DNA of 64,000 nt from AWTP1-13 sp050248715 (GCA_050248715.1 JBFWRV010000023.1:17043-81042), one strand, 5' to 3'; counted from the stretch's first letter, positions 11,544-20,785 are shown. Notes: a model not told the origin generated them from the letters alone. Translations and numbers: made by a program.

Positions 11544-12059
11544 ATGGTGTCAGCGGGACGTCCACTTTTGAGAGCCTGGCCCGCCGCCGGCGTCGGCCTG
11601 CTCGCCGGGACAGTGCTGCTGCTGGCGGCGCCCGCGGCGGCGCAGCGCATCGAGAACTCCGTGGCGGTATTCGCCGCGCTCGACAAGGTGACCGCCAAGA
11701 TCTCGCGCCTCGAGGTGCCGCTCAACCAGACCGCCGACTTTGGCGCACTCAAGGTGACGCCGCGCGCGTGCTACACGCGCGGGCCGACCGAGCAGCCCAA
11801 GACGACGACATTCGTCGAGGTCGATGAGACCCAACTCGACGGCAAGCAGAAGCGGATCTTTTCGGGCTGGATGTTCGCGGATGCCCCCGGCCTCAACGCC
11901 GTCGAGCATCCCGTCTTCGACGTATGGCTGACCGACTGCGCCCAGCCGCGCACCGTCAGCCAGCAGCGCCCGGCGAGGCCCGGCGCACCGCGCGGCGCCG
12001 CTCCGGAGCCGTCGCCGCCTGTCGACATCGGGCCGGGGCGCCGCCGGCCCCCGCGGTGA
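11544..12059 (+). CDS. DUF2155 domain-containing secreted protein
   Basis: A 171-residue protein with a signal peptide (hydrophobic core about 14-31, then AAAQ) and a DUF2155 core: LDKVTAKISRLEVPLNQTADFGALKV, two cysteines (about residues 75 and 132), and FSGWMFADAPGLNAVEHPVFDVWLTDC. The tail is Pro/Arg-rich and looks disordered. The family is conserved next to NDUFA12 and aat, but its function is unknown; it is probably periplasmic. I used the ATG before MVSAGRPLLRAW, since the 34 codons upstream overlap an unlikely Arg-rich stretch. Confidence 0.88.
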   Translation: MVSAGRPLLRAWPAAGVGLLAGTVLLLAAPAAAQRIENSVAVFAALDKVTAKISRLEVPLNQTADFGALKVTPRACYTRGPTEQPKTTTFVEVDETQLDGKQKRIFSGWMFADAPGLNAVEHPVFDVWLTDCAQPRTVSQQRPARPGAPRGAAPEPSPPVDIGPGRRRPPR

Positions 12060-12390
12060 GGCGCGACTTGCAAGGTCAGGGCCACCCGGCAATCCCGTGC
12101 GCTGCGGCCGGCAAGCGATTGCCCGCACGGGGCGCCAGGCCCCGCCGCCGTTGGTCGAGTGGCGTCCCAGCCGACCCCCGGGCTGCTTCACTGCGAGTTT
12201 GACACGGATCGTCGGCGCCTTCGCGCTGTTGACCGGGTTCTGGGTCGGCGAAAATGGCCGAGTATCCAGATCGTGATCGCTCAAAAGCGCATTTTTTCTT
12301 GTCAAATACGCTACTTCACCGCGAAACCTCATTCGCGACGTTTCATTTACATATTCACTCCGAGCATAGTCCATTTGATAGGGGTATACG
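12060..12390. other. Intergenic region with an AT-rich second half
   Basis: 331 bases. The first half has the composition of the genome; from about 12270 to 12390 it is clearly AT-richer (for example ATTTTTTCTTGTCAAATACG). The gene at 12391 is preceded by AGGGG. No gene is seen here, and the change in composition suggests a junction with acquired DNA. Confidence 0.5.
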
Positions 12391-13032
12391 ATGAACGAAT
12401 ATCAGATTGGCCGCGACCTTCGGGATTTGCGATCGAGGATCGATCGTATAGAGGCCGGCGCTCATGGCAATCACGAGATGGATGACAGATACGGGCTGGG
12501 GCATGCGAGCGCCAGCACGCTGCTGGGTGCCGTGAGCGGCAAGCCGATCGCATGGGAGCAGCCGAAGGCATATCCGCTCCCCGCCTTTGTGACGGGTTTC
12601 CTCAATGTGGAACCCGCGCTCCTGCAGACCCTGGCGGATGTGCAGACCTGGACCTGTGTTCCGGAGCCTCTCGTATTCACCGTGACGTGGGATGCTGGCG
12701 GTGTGGATGAATTCTACCGGCTGGCAAATCAGCGCTTTTCAATCATCCGCTTTCGAAATCCGGATACCGGGGCGACGACTGCCAAATACAGCTACAGCGC
12801 GCAGAAGATCGCCTCGGGCAGGGGTCGCACGGCGGGCCCGCAGCCCAACAGCATGGGTATTCATCTGCGTGATGGCGCCGGAGGATCCCTCTTCCATTGG
12901 GCCCACAACTATTGGGTCGGGTGTCGCGACAATCACGTGGTCGTTTTCGAGAAGGACTTTCCTGCCGGCCTCTACGACATCGTAAGAGGAGCCACGTGGG
13001 AGCACGTTGGCGTGCGGATCAACCGTTGCTGA
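12391..13032 (+). CDS. Orphan hypothetical protein, 213 residues
   Basis: I do not recognise this protein. It opens with a short charged helix likely to form a coiled coil (RDLRDLRSRIDRIEAG), followed by a compact, probably beta-rich domain with many aromatic residues (FYRLANQRFSIIRFR, FHWAHNYWVG, WEHVGVRIN) and cysteines at about 89, 180 and 213. No signal peptide or membrane segment. It splits the usual DUF2155-to-aat neighbourhood, is on the strand opposite to aat, and its upstream DNA is AT-rich, so it was probably gained by transfer. The AGGGG and ATG spacing supports the start. Confidence 0.7.
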   Translation: MNEYQIGRDLRDLRSRIDRIEAGAHGNHEMDDRYGLGHASASTLLGAVSGKPIAWEQPKAYPLPAFVTGFLNVEPALLQTLADVQTWTCVPEPLVFTVTWDAGGVDEFYRLANQRFSIIRFRNPDTGATTAKYSYSAQKIASGRGRTAGPQPNSMGIHLRDGAGGSLFHWAHNYWVGCRDNHVVVFEKDFPAGLYDIVRGATWEHVGVRINRC

Positions 13033-13130
13033 AGGAAACAAGTGCCGGCGCGGAATTGCGGTCATTCCTTCCACGAGCAGCGAGAGGGTTACAACTCCTC
13101 TCCGCGCCGGCGCGCCGCCGGTCGCACCCT

Positions 13131-13805
13131 TCAGTCGGTGCGTTCGCGCACGAGGTCCAGCACGGCCTGCGGCTCCGCATCCGCGGCGAGTGCGTGAAAG
13201 TCGGCCTGGTGGGCCAGCGCCTTCTCGAGCCGCGCGTGGAACTCCGTGCGCTCGATCTCGATGGTGCCGAACTGACGCAGGTGCTCCGTGACGAACTGCG
13301 TATCGAGCAGCGTGAAGCCGCCGCGGATCAGCCGCGCGCAAAGATAGACGAGAGCCACCTTGCTGGCATCGCGCTCGGTGGAGAACATGCTCTCGCCGAA
13401 GAACGCGCCGTTGAGCGCCACGCCATAGAGCCCTCCGACCAATTCCCCACCTACCCACGCCTCGACCGTGTGGCAGTAGCCGGCGTCGAACAGGTCGCGG
13501 TAGAGCCCCCTGATCTTGCGATTGATCCAGGTCGTGCGCCGGCCGGCCCTGGAGGCCGCACAGCCGTCGATCACGGCCTCGAAGCTCGAGTCGATGCGAA
13601 CCTCGAATGCGCCTTGGCGGACGGTGCGGGCCAGGCGCTTGGGGACGTGCAGGTCGTCGAGCGGGAGGATGCCGCGCTGCTGCGGCTCGATCCAGTAGAG
13701 AGCCGGATCGTCGGCACTTTCCGCCATCGGGAAGATACCGCACGTGTAGGCCTTGAGCAGGACCTGCGGCGTGATCTCGATGATGATGTCGTCGCGGGAA
13801 GCCAT
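13131..13805 (-). CDS. aat: Leucyl/phenylalanyl-tRNA--protein transferase
   Basis: A 224-residue Aat enzyme, which adds Leu or Phe from charged tRNA to the N-terminus of proteins with basic N-terminal residues, marking them for ClpAP (N-degron pathway). Family signatures are present: LLKAYTCGIFPMAE near the start, YWIEPQQRGILPLD, TWINRKIRGLYRDLF.AGY.HTVEAW..GELVGGLYGV, and GAFFGESMFS. The length is normal. It is cytoplasmic. It is the last gene of the aroQ-accB-accC-aat run on the minus strand, 48 bases after accC. Confidence 0.96.
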   Translation of the reverse strand: MASRDDIIIEITPQVLLKAYTCGIFPMAESADDPALYWIEPQQRGILPLDDLHVPKRLARTVRQGAFEVRIDSSFEAVIDGCAASRAGRRTTWINRKIRGLYRDLFDAGYCHTVEAWVGGELVGGLYGVALNGAFFGESMFSTERDASKVALVYLCARLIRGGFTLLDTQFVTEHLRQFGTIEIERTEFHARLEKALAHQADFHALAADAEPQAVLDLVRERTD

Positions 13806-13853
13806 TCCCCACTCATTGCAGGGTTTGTGCGCACGGTAAACCCTGGGCGCAGA

Positions 13854-15194
13854 TTACGGTTTTTGCAGGAATTTTTCGAGCCAGTGAATATCGTAGAGGC
13901 CGTTGGCGATGTCGGGCTGCGTCACCAGATCGCTGAATAGCGGAATGGTGGTCTCCACGCCCTCGACGACGAACTCCGAGAGGCAGCGCTTCAGCCGCAT
14001 CAGGCACTCGTTGCGGTTCTTGCCGTGCACGATGAGCTTGCCGATGAGGCTGTCGTAGTTGGGTGGGATGCGGTAGCCCTGGTAGGCGCCGCTGTCGACT
14101 CTCACGCCCAGCCCGCCGGGCGGGTGCCAATAGGTGATGGTGCCGGGCGAAGGCCGGAAGGTTCTGGGATTTTCCGCGTTGATGCGGCACTCGATGGCGT
14201 GGCCGGACAGGATCACGTCGCTCTGCGACAGGCTCAGCGGTGCGCCGGAGGCAACGCGGATCTGCTCGATGACGAGGTCGAGCCCCGTGATCGCCTCGGT
14301 CACGGGATGCTCGACCTGCAGTCGGGTGTTCATCTCGATGAAGTAGAACTCGCCGTCCTCGTAAAGGAACTCGACCGTGCCGGCGCCGCGGTAGTTGATC
14401 TTCTGCATGGCCTTGGCGACGACGGTGCCGATCTTGCGGCGCTGCTCGGCGTTGAGGGCCGGCGACGGCGCCTCTTCCAGCACCTTCTGGTGCCGCCGCT
14501 GCAGCGAGCAGTCGCGCTCGCCGAGGTGGATGGCGTTGCCCTTGCCGTCGCCGAACACCTGCACCTCGATGTGTCGAGGCTTCTCGAGGTACTTCTCGAG
14601 GTAGACGCTGTCGTCGCCGAAGGCGGCCTTGGCCTCGGCGCGCGCGGTTTTCAGCGCCATGTCCAGGTCCTCGGGCGTGCGTGCCACCTTCATGCCGCGC
14701 CCGCCGCCGCCCGCTGCTGCCTTGACCAGCACGGGAAAGCCCATCTGCTTGGCGACCCGGATCGCCTGCGCCTCGTCCGTGATGGCGCCTTCCGAGCCCG
14801 GCACGACGGGAATACCGAGGCGCTTGGCCGTCGCCTTGGCCTCGATCTTGTCGCCCATGATGCGGATATGCTCCGACGTCGGGCCGATGAAGGTGATGCC
14901 GTGCTCCTCCAGGATCTCGGCGAAGCGGGCGTTCTCGGAAAGGAAACCGTAGCCCGGGTGGATGGCGTCGGCGCCGGTGATCTCGCAGGCCGCCAGCAGG
15001 CGGGGTACATTGAGATAGCTCTCCGCGGCCGGCGGCGGGCCGATGCATACGCTCTCATCCGCGAGGCGCACGTGCATGGCGTCGGCGTCCGCGGTCGAAT
15101 GCACGGCGACCGTGGGGATGCCGATCTCCTTGCAGGCGCGAAGCACCCTGAGCGCGATTTCGCCGCGGTTGGCGATCAACACCTTGTCGAACAT
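13854..15194 (-). CDS. accC: Acetyl-CoA carboxylase, biotin carboxylase subunit
   Basis: A 446-residue ATP-grasp biotin carboxylase, which carboxylates biotin carried on AccB in the first step of fatty-acid synthesis. It shows FDKVLIANRGEIALRVLRA at the N-terminus, HPGYGFLSEN, the glycine-rich ATP loop KAAAGGGGRGMK, the catalytic FIEMNTRLQVEHPVTE and GHAIECRINAE. Full length. It follows accB after 24 bases on the same strand, the standard arrangement. Confidence 0.98.
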   Translation of the reverse strand: MFDKVLIANRGEIALRVLRACKEIGIPTVAVHSTADADAMHVRLADESVCIGPPPAAESYLNVPRLLAACEITGADAIHPGYGFLSENARFAEILEEHGITFIGPTSEHIRIMGDKIEAKATAKRLGIPVVPGSEGAITDEAQAIRVAKQMGFPVLVKAAAGGGGRGMKVARTPEDLDMALKTARAEAKAAFGDDSVYLEKYLEKPRHIEVQVFGDGKGNAIHLGERDCSLQRRHQKVLEEAPSPALNAEQRRKIGTVVAKAMQKINYRGAGTVEFLYEDGEFYFIEMNTRLQVEHPVTEAITGLDLVIEQIRVASGAPLSLSQSDVILSGHAIECRINAENPRTFRPSPGTITYWHPPGGLGVRVDSGAYQGYRIPPNYDSLIGKLIVHGKNRNECLMRLKRCLSEFVVEGVETTIPLFSDLVTQPDIANGLYDIHWLEKFLQKP

Positions 15195-15218
15195 CGCGGG
15201 CTCGCAGGGCTCCCAACG

Positions 15219-15707
15219 CTACTCGATGATCGCCAGCGGCTCGCCGAACTCGACCGGCTGAGCGTTGCCGACGAGGACGGCGGTGACCACGCCGGCCTTT
15301 GGGGCCGGAATGTGGTTCATGGTCTTCATCGCCTCGATGATCATGATGGTCTGGCCCTGGGCGACGCGGGTGCCGACCTCCACGAAGGGCGCGGCTCCGG
15401 GCTCGGGCGCGAGGTAGGCGGTGCCGACCATGGGCGAGGGGACGGCGCCTGGATGCTTGCCGAGGTCGGCGGGAGCGGTTGACGGCGCCGCGGCAGCGGG
15501 AGCGGCGGTCGCGGGAGGAGCCGCGGGCGCGGCCGCGTAGAGCGCCGGCCCGGCGGTGAGCTGCCTGGCGACGCGAACGCGCATGCCTTCGCGCTCGATC
15601 TCGATCTCGCTCAGGCCGGTTTCGTCGAGCAGTCCGGCAAGATCGCGGATCAGCGCTTGCTCGTCGCTGACCTTGCCTTTCGTGTCCTTCGCCTTCGGCT
15701 CAGCCAA
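15219..15707 (-). CDS. accB: Acetyl-CoA carboxylase, biotin carboxyl carrier protein
   Basis: A 162-residue carrier protein. The C-terminal biotinyl domain carries the EAMKTMN motif, whose Lys is the biotin attachment site; the middle (about 55-85) is the usual Ala/Pro-rich flexible linker; the N-terminal part binds AccC. The start codon appears to be TTG, preceded by AAAGGGGAAACG, and gives MAEPKAKDTKGK. No better ATG is available before the conserved region. It is 24 bases after aroQ and 24 bases before accC. Confidence 0.96.
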   Translation of the reverse strand: MAEPKAKDTKGKVSDEQALIRDLAGLLDETGLSEIEIEREGMRVRVARQLTAGPALYAAAPAAPPATAAPAAAAPSTAPADLGKHPGAVPSPMVGTAYLAPEPGAAPFVEVGTRVAQGQTIMIIEAMKTMNHIPAPKAGVVTAVLVGNAQPVEFGEPLAIIE

Positions 15708-15731
15708 TGCCGTTTCCCCTTTCCGGCCTTC

Positions 15732-16199
15732 TCAAGCGGTAATGGTGGACGGGCCGCCCTGCGGGCCCACGATGTCGGCCATGGCATCTACGGCCAGCTC
15801 GTAGCCCTTGGCCCCGAAGCCGCAGATGACACCGCGCGCCGCTGCCGACACATAGGAGTGGTGGCGAAAACTTTCGCGGCGGAAGACGTTGGAGAGATGC
15901 AGCTCGATGACCGGTTTCTCGGCGGCCGTCAGCGCATCGAGGATCGCGACGGAGGTGTGCGTGTAGGCCCCCGCGTTGAGAATGATCCCGCAGGCGTGCG
16001 TGCGGGCCTCCTGGATCCAGTCGACGAGCTGGCCCTCGTGATTGGATTGACGAAAGTCGATACCGATCCCCAGCACCTCCCCCCGGGCCTGAGTTCGCCG
16101 CTTTACGTCCTCGAGGGTGTCCGCCCCGTAGATGGACGGCTCGCGAACACCCAGGAGATTGAGGTTCGCACCGTTCAGCACGAAGATCGGCTTGGGCAT
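15732..16199 (-). CDS. aroQ: Type II 3-dehydroquinate dehydratase
   Basis: A 155-residue type II dehydroquinase of the shikimate pathway, which forms dodecameric cytoplasmic enzymes. Signatures are FVLNGANLNLLGVREPSIYG, the catalytic Arg/Tyr loop around QSNHEGQLVDWI, NAGAYTHTSVAILDAL, and EVHLSN-type ELHLSNVFRREsFRHHSY. I started at MPKPIF, since the ten extra codons upstream do not match the family. First gene of the run with accB, accC and aat. Confidence 0.96.
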   Translation of the reverse strand: MPKPIFVLNGANLNLLGVREPSIYGADTLEDVKRRTQARGEVLGIGIDFRQSNHEGQLVDWIQEARTHACGIILNAGAYTHTSVAILDALTAAEKPVIELHLSNVFRRESFRHHSYVSAAARGVICGFGAKGYELAVDAMADIVGPQGGPSTITA

Positions 16200-16366
16200 C
16201 GGCCGCCTGCAGTGGGTGTGAGCACGCACACGCGACGGCGCTGCGGACGCCGTTGACGAGCCGTTGTCGTGTACCAGCTTTCTCGCTCATGCAAAAGAGC
16301 AGGGGAGAGGTTGTACAGAGGGATTTACAACTCTTCGCCCGCCCCTTCCAGGCCCGCGAGGCCTGC

Positions 16367-17200
16367 TCAGCAGACCTTGCAGCCCTCCTTGCGGACCTCG
16401 GCGATATGCTTGCCGATCAGCTCCGACAGGTTCTCCGGTGCGCCCGGGATGATCCGGTCGCCGACGATGAAGTGCGGCGTCCCCTGGATGCCCATCTTGG
16501 TCGCCAGCGCACGGGTGCTTTCGATCTCGTTCCTGACCTCGGCCGAGGCCATGTCCTTCTTGAGCCGGGCCATGTCGAGGCCGAGCTTCTCGGCGACACG
16601 CAGGGCGGAGGCCTCGTTGGCCTGTCCGTGGCTTTCCAGCATGGCGCGGTGGAATTCCCAGTACTTGCCCTGCATCTTGGCAGCGAGCGCGACCCGCGAG
16701 GCTTCCTCCGAGCCCTTGGCGAGGATGGGGAATTCCTTGAGGATCACCCGCACCTTCTTGTCCTTCTCCATGACCTGGGCGAGGTCGGTGAAGGCCTTCT
16801 TGCAGTAGCCGCAGTTGTAGTCGAAGAACTCGATCACCGGCACGTCGCCCTTGGGGTTGCCGACGACAGGCGAGCTTGCCGGCCGGAACAGCTCGCCCGC
16901 GTGCTCCTTGATCGCGGCCTGCATGCGCTCGGCCTGGATCTTTTCCATCTTGGCCTCGAGCGCGTTCTGCACCTCGAGCATGAGCTCCGGGTTCTTGAGC
17001 AGGACATCCTTGATGATCGCCTCCAGCTCCTTGCGCTGGTCGGGCGTGAAGGCGCTCGGGGCGGCCGGCGCCGGCCCGGAGGTGGTCGGGGCCTGGCCCA
17101 CGGCAAAGGTCGCGCCAAGCAGGAGGATTGCCGGGGCGAGCATGGCCGCGCCTCTGGCCGGGATGACGGCGCTCGCCAGCGAAACAAGGAGTCTCAGCAT
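16367..17200 (-). CDS. DsbA-family thiol:disulfide oxidoreductase with N-terminal extension
   Basis: A 277-residue exported protein. Hydrophobic export segment about 5-35, then a Pro/Ala linker, a helical part rich in Lys/Glu (about 51-102), and a thioredoxin-fold DsbA-like domain with the active site FFDYNCGYCKK (CGYC at 130-133) and the cis-proline loop GIQGTPHFIVGD. The family oxidises or isomerises disulfides in the periplasm; the helical extension resembles ScsC/BcfH-type or Com1-like proteins. GGAAGG precedes the chosen ATG; the longer frame upstream would cross the 24-base tandem repeat at 17236-17283. It lies downstream of the M48 protease gene on the same strand. Confidence 0.92.
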   Translation of the reverse strand: MLRLLVSLASAVIPARGAAMLAPAILLLGATFAVGQAPTTSGPAPAAPSAFTPDQRKELEAIIKDVLLKNPELMLEVQNALEAKMEKIQAERMQAAIKEHAGELFRPASSPVVGNPKGDVPVIEFFDYNCGYCKKAFTDLAQVMEKDKKVRVILKEFPILAKGSEEASRVALAAKMQGKYWEFHRAMLESHGQANEASALRVAEKLGLDMARLKKDMASAEVRNEIESTRALATKMGIQGTPHFIVGDRIIPGAPENLSELIGKHIAEVRKEGCKVC

Positions 17201-17235
17201 GCTTGGTCCTTCCAATTGCCGGCGCAACTGCCGTC

Positions 17236-17283
17236 CTGGCATTCGCCTTACGTGGGGATCTGGCATTCGCCTTACGTGGGGAT
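17236..17283. repeat. Perfect 24-bp tandem duplication
   Basis: Two adjacent identical 24-base units (CTGGCATTCGCCTTACGTGG plus GGAT). The unit contains the stop codon of the M48 protease gene, so the stop and the last three codons are present twice. Confidence 0.95.
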
Positions 17284-18798
17284 CTTGTAGGTGATGATGT
17301 CTTCCGCGATAAGCCAACCCCGCGATCCCCGTGCAAACTTGGTTTGCGCGCGCTTGGCGAAGATCTGGGCCTCGCGGATGTCCTTGGCATTGCCCGAATA
17401 GAACAATTTGCGAGCCGTGGCGAGCATGGCCTCCGCCTCGTTGCCTTGCCGCTCATGCGCAACGGCGAGCTGCCACCAGCCCATCCAGTCGTCGTCCTCG
17501 CCCTGCCACAGCGGCTTGTCGGCGCCGAGCACGCTGGTGAGAATGGCGATGGCCTCGGGGAGGTGGCCGGCATCGTTGGAGGCGACCAGGGCGCGCCCCA
17601 GCATGATCTGTGTCTGCGAGGACGAGAGGGCGGGGTTGGCTTGCCTCATGCGTTTCAGCTGATCCACCGCCTTGCGCAGAGGTCCGATGGCGTTCGCGGG
17701 CTGGCCGGCCTTGAGGTAAAGCTCCCCCTTGAGCTCCGAGAAGTAGGGGTAGTCGGGCCGCTCCTTGATCAGGGCATCGATCGCCGACATCGCCTGGATG
17801 CAATTGCCCGAGCAGTTGCGCGCGATGGCCCGCGCATAGCGTGCCGGCAGCGTGGTGTTGCTCGCGGGATAGCGGTTGTAGACGGCCTGCGGGGGCAGCA
17901 GGTGCCCGTCGAGCTTTGCGCGCATCATGTCGTGGCGCAGCTGCAATGCGGGCGGATCCGTCGCATCGGCGTAGCGGCTGGCGGCCACCTTCTCCCGCAG
18001 CTGGGCGAGACGGTGTGCGGCGATCGGGTGGCTGCGCACGAACGGGTCGAGGTCCTTCTGCGACCAGAACTCCTGCTCGGCAAAGCGCTCGAAAGTCGCG
18101 AGCATGCCGCGGCCGGACTGCTTGGTGGACTCGAGCAGGCGCAGGCCGGCCTGGTCCGCCGCCGACTCCTGGGCGCGGCGCTCGCTCAGCAACGAGCGCA
18201 TGACGATGTCGTTGCCGCCCATGGCGATCCCGCCGCCGGCGCCGCCAACCTCGCGCGCCGTGTCGCCGCCCGCGAGCGCTCCGCCCACCATCAGGCCGAC
18301 ACCGAGAATGGTCAGCAACAGGCTTTTGGTGGCATCGCGGGCGATGCGGCCCCGGAGCGCGGCAAGATGCCCGCCCATGATGTGGCCGGTTTCGTGCGCG
18401 ATCACGCCGATGACCTCGTTGGGCGTCTTGGCCAGGGTCAGGGTGCCGGTGTTGATGAAGACGTTGCGCCCGTCGACGACGAAGGCGTTGAAGCTGTCGT
18501 GGCGGATTATGCGCATGGAAATGTTCTGCGACGCGAGCCCGGCCGCCTTGAAGACCGGCATCGAGTACTCCTTGAGGAGGTTCTCGATCTCCGTGTCGCG
18601 GATCAGCGGCAATCCCTGCGCTGCGACCGGCGAAACAGCGCCTATCGATGTCGCCAGCGCATACAGGAATGCCAGCAGGGCGGCCTGCCACCGCGCATGG
18701 CGGCGGCCCGCCCGGCGCAAGAGCACGGGCTGCCTGCCCCTGCTGCCGCCCTGTCGGGTCATGGCGCAAGATTCGCGTTCGTAGCGCCATCGGCGCAT
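17272..18798 (-). CDS. M48 family metalloprotease with TPR region (BepA/YfgC-like)
   Basis: A 508-residue periplasmic zinc protease. N-terminal export segment (about 37-61), then the peptidase domain with HETGH at 135-139 and the third ligand in the RAQESAADQAGL segment, and a C-terminal TPR-like half (from about 300) with repeated A..L/Y patterns. BepA-type proteins proofread outer-membrane protein assembly. GAGGGA lies upstream of the chosen ATG; a Met at codon 13 has no such site. The end of the gene was created or moved by a 24-base tandem duplication, so a silent second copy of the final codons and stop follows. The DsbA-like gene is downstream. Confidence 0.94.
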   Translation of the reverse strand: MRRWRYERESCAMTRQGGSRGRQPVLLRRAGRRHARWQAALLAFLYALATSIGAVSPVAAQGLPLIRDTEIENLLKEYSMPVFKAAGLASQNISMRIIRHDSFNAFVVDGRNVFINTGTLTLAKTPNEVIGVIAHETGHIMGGHLAALRGRIARDATKSLLLTILGVGLMVGGALAGGDTAREVGGAGGGIAMGGNDIVMRSLLSERRAQESAADQAGLRLLESTKQSGRGMLATFERFAEQEFWSQKDLDPFVRSHPIAAHRLAQLREKVAASRYADATDPPALQLRHDMMRAKLDGHLLPPQAVYNRYPASNTTLPARYARAIARNCSGNCIQAMSAIDALIKERPDYPYFSELKGELYLKAGQPANAIGPLRKAVDQLKRMRQANPALSSSQTQIMLGRALVASNDAGHLPEAIAILTSVLGADKPLWQGEDDDWMGWWQLAVAHERQGNEAEAMLATARKLFYSGNAKDIREAQIFAKRAQTKFARGSRGWLIAEDIITYKIPT

Positions 18799-19003
18799 GA
18801 CGGGTAGGTCCCTCGCAATTTGCTTGGCCTAGGCAACTCGAACCGTCGTAACTATAAGGCGCGTGCCCCGCGGGCGCCAATCGCATTGCGGTGACAATGG
18901 CGCGCGGCCTTGCAGGCAGGCTATTCGGCAGCGCGCCGGGGGTAGGAAGAAACCGTGGCGGTTTGAGGGCTTTGGGCAGAAATTGGGCAGCGAGAGCACG
19001 GCG

Positions 19004-20212
19004 ATGAAGACCCCGCAAGGCAATCTGGAGGCGGCTGGCGCCATCCTCGGTCTTGGGCCGTCCGCTCGCAGCACGGTGCCCGCATTCATCGTCATGGACG
19101 TGATGGAGGCTGCCGCCGCCCGCGAGGCGCAGGGCCACAAGGTCATCCATATGGAGGTGGGGCAGCCGGGCACGCCAGCGCCACGGGCCGCCCTCGACGC
19201 GGTTCGCCGCGCCCTCGACCGCGAGACGCTGGGCTACACCGTGGCGCTCGGGCTGCCGGCGCTGCGCGCGCGCATTGCCGAGCACTATCGCCGCCAGTAC
19301 GGGGTGCACGTGCCCCCCGACCGCGTGGTGGTGACCACCGGGTCCTCGGCGGGCTTCGTCCTCACCTTCCTCGCCTTGTTCGACGCCGGCGATGCCGTCG
19401 CCCTGCCGTCGCCCGGCTATCCCTGCTACCGACACATCCTCACCACGCTGGGCCAGGCGCCGGCCATGATCGTCACCGACGCGGCCGGGCGTTGGATGCC
19501 GACGGCCGACCAGATCGACGACGCCGCGCGCCGCGACCGCATCAAGGGGCTGGTCATCGCCAGCCCCGCCAATCCCACCGGCACGATGCTGGAGGGGAGC
19601 CGGCTTGCCGACATCGTTGCGGCCTGCCGGCGGCACGGCATCTGGCTCATCGCCGACGAGATCTATCACGGCCTGACGTACGGCCCGCACGAGGAGACAG
19701 CGCTCGCCCACAGCCCCGACGCCGTGGTGATCAACAGCTTCTCCAAGTACTTTTCGATGACGGGCTGGCGGATCGGCTGGCTGGTGGTGCCGGAACGGCT
19801 GGTGCGGCCGATCGAGCGGCTGGCCCAGAACCTCTACATTTCGCCGCCGACGGTGGCGCAGGTGGCGGCCATCGGCGCCTTTGACGGCATCGACGAACTC
19901 GAGGCCAACAAGCGCGTGTACGCAGAAAACCGGGCCCTGCTGCTCGAGGCGCTGCCGAAGGCCGGGCTTGGGCGCATCCTGCCGGCCGACGGCGCGTTCT
20001 ATCTCTACGCGGACGTTTCCGAGTTCACCGCGGACAGCGTCGCCTTCACCAAGGAGATGCTGCACGATCTGGGAATCGCCGCCACCCCCGGCGTCGATTT
20101 CGACGCCGAGCGGGGCAGCCGCTATGTGCGCTTCTGCTACGCCGGCACGACCGCGGACATGGCCGAGGCGGCACGACGGCTCGCTGGCTGGAGCCGCCTC
20201 AAGACGTCGTGA
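19004..20212 (+). CDS. Class I/II pyridoxal-phosphate aminotransferase
   Basis: A 402-residue fold-type I aminotransferase. It has the substrate/cofactor motifs GYTVALGLPALRARIA, SPANPTGTM, IADEIYHGL (Asp and Tyr contact PLP) and the PLP lysine in NSFSKYFSMTGWRIGW (about Lys248). It resembles the AspC/AlaT-like enzymes that transfer amino groups between amino acids and 2-oxoacids; the exact substrate cannot be read from the sequence. It is divergent from the M48 protease gene and likely transcribed alone. The start is the ATG before MKTPQGNLEAAG; the longer frame upstream looks non-coding. Confidence 0.94.
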   Translation: MKTPQGNLEAAGAILGLGPSARSTVPAFIVMDVMEAAAAREAQGHKVIHMEVGQPGTPAPRAALDAVRRALDRETLGYTVALGLPALRARIAEHYRRQYGVHVPPDRVVVTTGSSAGFVLTFLALFDAGDAVALPSPGYPCYRHILTTLGQAPAMIVTDAAGRWMPTADQIDDAARRDRIKGLVIASPANPTGTMLEGSRLADIVAACRRHGIWLIADEIYHGLTYGPHEETALAHSPDAVVINSFSKYFSMTGWRIGWLVVPERLVRPIERLAQNLYISPPTVAQVAAIGAFDGIDELEANKRVYAENRALLLEALPKAGLGRILPADGAFYLYADVSEFTADSVAFTKEMLHDLGIAATPGVDFDAERGSRYVRFCYAGTTADMAEAARRLAGWSRLKTS

Positions 20213-20296
20213 AGGACGGGCGCTGTCCCCCGAAAACTGATGGCTTCGCGACGGAATGCCCGGTCCCGCTCATGCCGGGCATCTTCGCCGCTAGGA

Positions 20297-20572
20297 TTAC
20301 TTGCAGGCCTGGGCGCGGGCCGTGCACTCGAAGGAGACCACCTTCCAGGCGCAGCGCTTGCTGACGCGGCCGATCTTGGCGTTCTCGCCAAGCCTGGCCT
20401 TGGCCGAATTCTTCATGGCTGCCTCCGCCATGAACCCGGCGATGCCCTCAAGCACGCCCATGCCGACGCCGCCGACGTTCATGCATTGCGCGGCCGCGGC
20501 GCTTCCCGTTTGTGCCTGCAGCAGAGCGATGCCGAAAGCGGCGAGCACTGCCGTGCGAGTAACCGTCTTCAT
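20297..20572 (-). CDS. Small secreted hypothetical protein
   Basis: A 91-residue protein with a clear signal peptide (MKTVTRTAVLAAFGIALLQA, cleavage near AAAA/Q), leaving a mature part of about 60 residues with four cysteines (near 30, 74, 83 and 90), probably two disulfides, and a Gly/Ala/Met-rich helix. GGAGGGAGAC before the ATG is a strong ribosome binding site and fixes the start. I do not recognise a family. It is convergent with the aminotransferase gene and downstream of rne. Confidence 0.72.
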   Translation of the reverse strand: MKTVTRTAVLAAFGIALLQAQTGSAAAAQCMNVGGVGMGVLEGIAGFMAEAAMKNSAKARLGENAKIGRVSKRCAWKVVSFECTARAQACK

Positions 20573-20785
20573 GTCTCCCTCCATCTTCGCGCAACGCGCG
20601 TTGCTGACGCCCGTGCCCCTGGGGCGCAGGTGCTGCCCGGTTTGTGGAGAGAAAATGTCGCGGGAACCGCGGGCCGGAATACTGATGCCGCCATGCAACA
20701 GACCCCGTCGCAGCTCCCCAGCGCGTGGCGCGGGGGAGCTATAGACGGGATACACAGGTTTATAGGGCAGCCTTGCGCGCGATCT

